DNA of 64,000 bases from positions 1 to 64,000 of the forward strand of contig DASRFB010000130.1 in NCBI GenBank assembly GCA_035651815.1, written 5' to 3'. Shown piece after piece: positions 60,787 through 64,000 of this stretch (the first letter of the stretch is position 1; each line of letters opens with the position of its first letter). Under the pieces are notes generated by a model that made no database searches, was not told the DNA's origin, and worked only from the letters and a program-made list of their open reading frames with translations. The position numbers and the translations under genes were made by a program. Source of the stretch: VBDM01 sp035651815 (GTDB lineage Bacteria > Pseudomonadota > Gammaproteobacteria > Burkholderiales > SG8-39).

Positions 60787-61596
60787 TCAGTCGCGGTCCA
60801 GCTCTTCGCCCAGCTCGCGGCCGCGGTCGCTCGCGGCGCGGATCGCGCGCACGATCGCCTCTTTCACCCGGTCCTTCGCCAGGCTCGCCAGCGCGCGCTC
60901 CGTCGTCCCGCCCTTCGAGGTGACGCGCTCGCGCAGCGCGGACACCGGATCGGCGCTGCCCGCCGCGAGCTCGGCAGCGCCGGTGAAGGTCTGGAGCGCA
61001 AGCCGTCGCGCGACCGCGCTCGGCAACCCGAGGTCCCGCGCCGCCTCCTCGACGGCCTCGATGAAGTAGAAGACGTAGGCCGGTCCGCTCCCGGACACCG
61101 CGGTGACGGCGTCCATCTGCGGTTCGCTCTCGATCCACACGGTCGCGCCGACGGCCCCGAGAATCGTTTCAGCGTCCTTGCGATCCTGAGCGGTGACCTC
61201 CATGGGATACAGACCGGTGACCCCTTCGCCGATCAATGCCGGAGTGTTCGGCATGGCGCGCACGAGGCGACGGGTGCCGCCGCTCCAGCGCGATATCGTG
61301 ACCAGTCGCATTCCCGCGGCGATGCTGATGACGAGATGCGAATTCGGCGAGATCCCGAGTGACTTCACCGCCTCGCGCATCTGCTGCGGCTTGACCGCCA
61401 GGACGACCACATCGCCGTCCCGGATCGTGCCCTGCGCCCGATCGAAGCAGGCGATGCCGTATTTGTCCTCGATCCGGCGGCGCGCCTCGGGAAGGAGCTC
61501 CACCACGCGCAGTTCGGCTTCGGCGAAGCCCTTGCGCAGCAGCCCGCCGACGAGCGCGTCAGCCATGTTGCCGCCGCCGATGAAGGTGATCCTCAT
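60787..61596 (-). CDS. proC: Pyrroline-5-carboxylate reductase
   Basis: Final step of proline synthesis, reducing P5C with NAD(P)H. The 269 residues begin MRITFIGGGNMADALVGGL (Rossmann) and carry AVKPQQM, MPNTPALIGEG and the active-site loop AVSGSGPAYVFYFIEA. The ATG overlaps the yggS stop (ATGA). Confidence 0.97.
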   Translation of the reverse strand: MRITFIGGGNMADALVGGLLRKGFAEAELRVVELLPEARRRIEDKYGIACFDRAQGTIRDGDVVVLAVKPQQMREAVKSLGISPNSHLVISIAAGMRLVTISRWSGGTRRLVRAMPNTPALIGEGVTGLYPMEVTAQDRKDAETILGAVGATVWIESEPQMDAVTAVSGSGPAYVFYFIEAVEEAARDLGLPSAVARRLALQTFTGAAELAAGSADPVSALRERVTSKGGTTERALASLAKDRVKEAIVRAIRAASDRGRELGEELDRD

Positions 61597-62279
61597 CGCG
61601 AGCGCTCGCCGAAGATGGCGGTGCCGACGCGCACGATGGTCGCGCCTTCGGCGATCGCGGCCTCGAAGTCCGCCGACATGCCCATCGACAGGGTGTCGAG
61701 CGCGAGCCCGCCGCGAACGAGCTGCTCCATGAGCGTGCGCAGCTCGGCGAAGCGGCGCCGCGCGAGGGAAACGTCGCTCGTCGCCTCGGGGATCGCCATC
61801 AGGCCGCGCAGCGCGAGGCGCGGGAGCCCCGCGACCTGGCGCGCCAGCGCCGCCGCGGCCTCGGGCGCGACGCCGCTCTTGCTCGGCTCGCCCGAGACGT
61901 TCACTTGTATACAGACCTGCAGCGGCGGCCGGTGCGCGTCGCGCGCCTCGGACAGGCGCCGCGCGATCTTGTCGCGGTCGACGGTGTGCACCCAGTCGAA
62001 ATCGCGCGCGATCGCTGCGGTCTTGTTGCTCTGGATCGGGCCGATGTAGTGCCACACGAGGCGCTCATCGCGCAAAGCGTGAATTTTTTCCGCTCCCTCC
62101 TGGGCGTAGTTCTCCCCGAAGTCGCGCTGCCCGGCGCGCGCGGCGTCGCGGATCGCCTCCGGCGCGAACGTCTTGCCGACCGCGACGAGCTTTACGCTGC
62201 GCGCGTCGCGCCGCGCCGCGTTGCACGCGGCCTCGATTCGCTCTCTCACGGCTTGCAAGTTCGCGGCGATTGTGGACAT
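61593..62279 (-). CDS. YggS family PLP homeostasis protein
   Basis: A 228-residue single-domain PLP-binding protein that manages PLP and 2-oxobutyrate pools. LVAVGKTF holds the PLP lysine; FGENYAQEGAEK, HYIGPIQSNK, VNVSGEPSKSG and LSMGMSADFEAAI follow. The ATG at 62279 starts MSTIAANLQAVRERI; the frame is open further upstream, but the extension overlaps the divergent pilT promoter region. Gene order yggS-proC-yggT is widely conserved. Confidence 0.95.
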   Translation of the reverse strand: MSTIAANLQAVRERIEAACNAARRDARSVKLVAVGKTFAPEAIRDAARAGQRDFGENYAQEGAEKIHALRDERLVWHYIGPIQSNKTAAIARDFDWVHTVDRDKIARRLSEARDAHRPPLQVCIQVNVSGEPSKSGVAPEAAAALARQVAGLPRLALRGLMAIPEATSDVSLARRRFAELRTLMEQLVRGGLALDTLSMGMSADFEAAIAEGATIVRVGTAIFGERSR

Positions 62280-62379
62280 AATGCGGCGCACGAGGGAGGC
62301 TCGAACAAGACCCGAAAAGGCGAGCCCAATCATCCGCTTAGTCCCCTCTCTCGCGCCTCGTGTTTGAAGGGGAATTATA

Positions 62380-63423
62380 GTGGATATCTCCGAGCTGCTC
62401 GCGTTCGTCGTCAAGAACAAGGCTTCCGACCTGCACCTGTCGTCGGGCCTTCCGCCCATGATCCGCGTGCACGGCGACATCCGGCGCATCAATCTGCCCG
62501 CGATGGAGCACAAGGACGTGCACGGCATGATCTACGACATCATGAACGACGGGCAGCGCAAGCACTACGAGGAAAACCTCGAGTGCGACTTCTCGTTCGC
62601 GATCCCGGGTCTCGCGCGCTTCCGCGTCAACGCGTTCGTGCAGAACCGCGGCGCGGCGGCGGTGATGCGGACGATTCCGTCCAAGATCCTGTCGCTCGAT
62701 GACCTCAAGGCGCCGAAGATCTTCGCCGACATCGCCGACCAGCCGCGCGGCATCGTGCTCGTCACCGGCCCCACGGGCTCGGGCAAGTCGACGACGCTCG
62801 CGGCGATGATCAACCACATCAACGACAACGAGTTCGGGCACATCCTCACGATCGAGGACCCGATCGAGTTCGTGCACGAGTCGAAGAAGTGCCTGATCAA
62901 CCAGCGCGAGGTCGGGCCGCACACGCTGTCTTTCAGCAACGCGTTGCGCAGCGCGCTGCGCGAGGACCCGGACATCATCCTGGTGGGCGAGATGCGCGAC
63001 CTCGAGACGATCCGCCTCGCGCTCACGGGCGCGGAGACCGGTCACCTGGTGTTCGGGACGCTGCATACTTCCTCGGCGGCGAAGACCATCGACCGCATCG
63101 TCGACGTCTTCCCGGCCGCGGAGAAGGAGATGATCCGCGCGATGATCTCCGAGTCGCTGCGCGCGGTGATCTCGCAGACACTGTGCAAGACCAAGGACGG
63201 GACGGGCCGCGTCGCCGCGCACGAGATCATGATCGGCACGCCCGCGATCCGCAACCTGATCCGCGAGAACAAGATCGCGCAGATGTACTCGGCGATACAG
63301 ACCGGACAGCAGTTCGGAATGCAGACGCTCGACCAGAACCTACAGGACCTGGTCAAGCGCAGCATCGTTTCCCCGGCCGAGGCACGCGGCAAGGCGGCCA
63401 ACAAGGACAACTTCCCCGGCTGA
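62380..63423 (+). CDS. pilT: Type IV pilus retraction ATPase PilT
   Basis: Hexameric cytoplasmic motor that pulls pili in, 347 residues. The PAS-like N domain (1-100) leads to Walker A GPTGSGKST, the Asp box and Walker B IILVGEMRDLET, the His box GTLHTSSAAKT, and the retraction motif AIRNLIRE near residue 289. The start is GTG at 62380 with AAGGGGA upstream. It lies divergent from yggS, 100 bases apart, and is followed after 31 bases by pilU. Confidence 0.97.
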   Translation: MDISELLAFVVKNKASDLHLSSGLPPMIRVHGDIRRINLPAMEHKDVHGMIYDIMNDGQRKHYEENLECDFSFAIPGLARFRVNAFVQNRGAAAVMRTIPSKILSLDDLKAPKIFADIADQPRGIVLVTGPTGSGKSTTLAAMINHINDNEFGHILTIEDPIEFVHESKKCLINQREVGPHTLSFSNALRSALREDPDIILVGEMRDLETIRLALTGAETGHLVFGTLHTSSAAKTIDRIVDVFPAAEKEMIRAMISESLRAVISQTLCKTKDGTGRVAAHEIMIGTPAIRNLIRENKIAQMYSAIQTGQQFGMQTLDQNLQDLVKRSIVSPAEARGKAANKDNFPG

Positions 63424-63454
63424 ATCGCCGGCGCCTTAGCGACCAGGAGGCAGA

Positions 63455-64000
63455 ATGGAACGAGAGCAGGCAACCAAGTTCATGTACGACCTGCTGAAGC
63501 TGATGCTCAGCAAGCGCGGGTCGGACCTGTTCATCACCGCGGGCTTCCCGCCCGCGATCAAGGTCGACGGCAAGATGACGCCGGTCTCGAACCAGCCGCT
63601 GTCGCCTACGCACACGGCGGAGCTCGCGCGCTCGATCATGAACGACCGCCAGGCCGCCGACTTCGAGGCGCACAAGGAGTGCAACTTCGCGATCAACCCC
63701 TCGGGCGTCGGCCGCTTCCGCGTCAACGCCTTCGTGCAGCAGGGCAACATCGGCATCGTGCTGCGCGTCATCACGACCACGATCCCGCGCATCGAGGACA
63801 TCAACATCCCGCCGGTGCTGAAGGACGTCATCATGACCAAGCGCGGGCTCGCGATCATGGTGGGCGCGACCGGCTCGGGCAAGTCCACCTCGCTCGCGGC
63901 GATGATCGGCTACCGCAACGAGAACTCGTACGGCCACATCATCACGATCGAGGACCCGATCGAGTTCACCCACCCGCACAAGAACTGCATGATCACGCAG
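63455..64000 (+). CDS. pilU: PilT-dependent retraction ATPase PilU (3' end outside window)
   Basis: The first 182 residues of PilU, the auxiliary retraction motor. They show KRGSDLFITAGFPPAIKVDG, Walker A GATGSGKST and the start of the Asp box EDPIEFTHPHKN. The gene runs off the window at a codon boundary. AGGAGG precedes the ATG. Together with PilT it completes the pilus machinery that the pil-chp operon controls. Confidence 0.95.
   Translation, partial: MEREQATKFMYDLLKLMLSKRGSDLFITAGFPPAIKVDGKMTPVSNQPLSPTHTAELARSIMNDRQAADFEAHKECNFAINPSGVGRFRVNAFVQQGNIGIVLRVITTTIPRIEDINIPPVLKDVIMTKRGLAIMVGATGSGKSTSLAAMIGYRNENSYGHIITIEDPIEFTHPHKNCMITQ

Overview
The window is a contiguous, gene-dense, high-GC piece of bacterial chromosome, almost certainly from a betaproteobacterium. 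The evidence is the combination of fmt-rsmB-DUF4390-ntrYX-trkAH, accBC-prmA-DUF3426, hemL-thiE-thiD-rubredoxin-pilGHIJ-chpA, yqgE-ruvX-pyrR-pyrB-pyrC' and proC-yggS/pilTU blocks, a proteobacterial-type GyrB with its long insert, and sigma-54/Ntr-type nitrogen control. Genus cannot be fixed from the sequence alone. I see no insertion sequence, phage gene, CRISPR array, rRNA or convincing tRNA. No stretch over 300 bases lacks a gene; the longest gaps are about 200 to 230 bases and hold promoters or leaders.

Layout. 1-7.1 kb: the 3' part of gyrB, then on the minus strand a LysM protein, dprA, smg and topB. 7.2-16.9 kb (plus): def, fmt, rsmB, a DUF4390 protein, a NtrY-like kinase with an NtrX-like regulator whose AAA+ core is eroded, and the potassium uptake pair trkA-trkH. 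16.9-25.1 kb (minus): a lipoprotein, metH behind a SAM-II-like riboswitch and attenuator, a fumarylacetoacetase-family enzyme, and a porin-glnK-amt operon behind a near-perfect sigma-54 promoter with two NtrC-like sites. 25.3-27.9 kb (plus): ubiK, comM, apaH. 27.9-34.3 kb (minus): aroQ, accB, accC, prmA, a DUF3426 protein, a PfkB kinase and an acyltransferase, preceded by an unrecognised gene. 34.4-43.3 kb (mostly plus): mpl, a YqiA-type esterase, an enolase-superfamily enzyme (minus), an RNase II-family nuclease, tonB, mtgA, mgtE, mscL. 43.3-46.1 kb (minus): thiD, thiE, hemL. 46.2-64 kb (mostly plus): rubredoxin, the twitching chemosensory operon pilG-pilH-pilI-pilJ-chpA, then yqgE-ruvX-pyrR-pyrB-cupin-pyrC', a minus block yggS-proC-yggT-DUF167, and pilT-pilU (pilU cut by the window end).

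How it fits together. Most genes are housekeeping (replication, initiator tRNA formylation and deformylation, fatty acid, pyrimidine, heme, thiamine, methionine and peptidoglycan metabolism). Two connected themes stand out: nitrogen sensing (NtrYX-like pair; GlnK/Amt with a porin under apparent sigma-54 control) and type IV pilus motility (PilT/PilU motors plus the Pil-Chp pathway that steers them). The most interesting non-coding structure is the metH leader, where a SAM-II-like aptamer, a terminator hairpin and a possible antiterminator sit within 130 bases.
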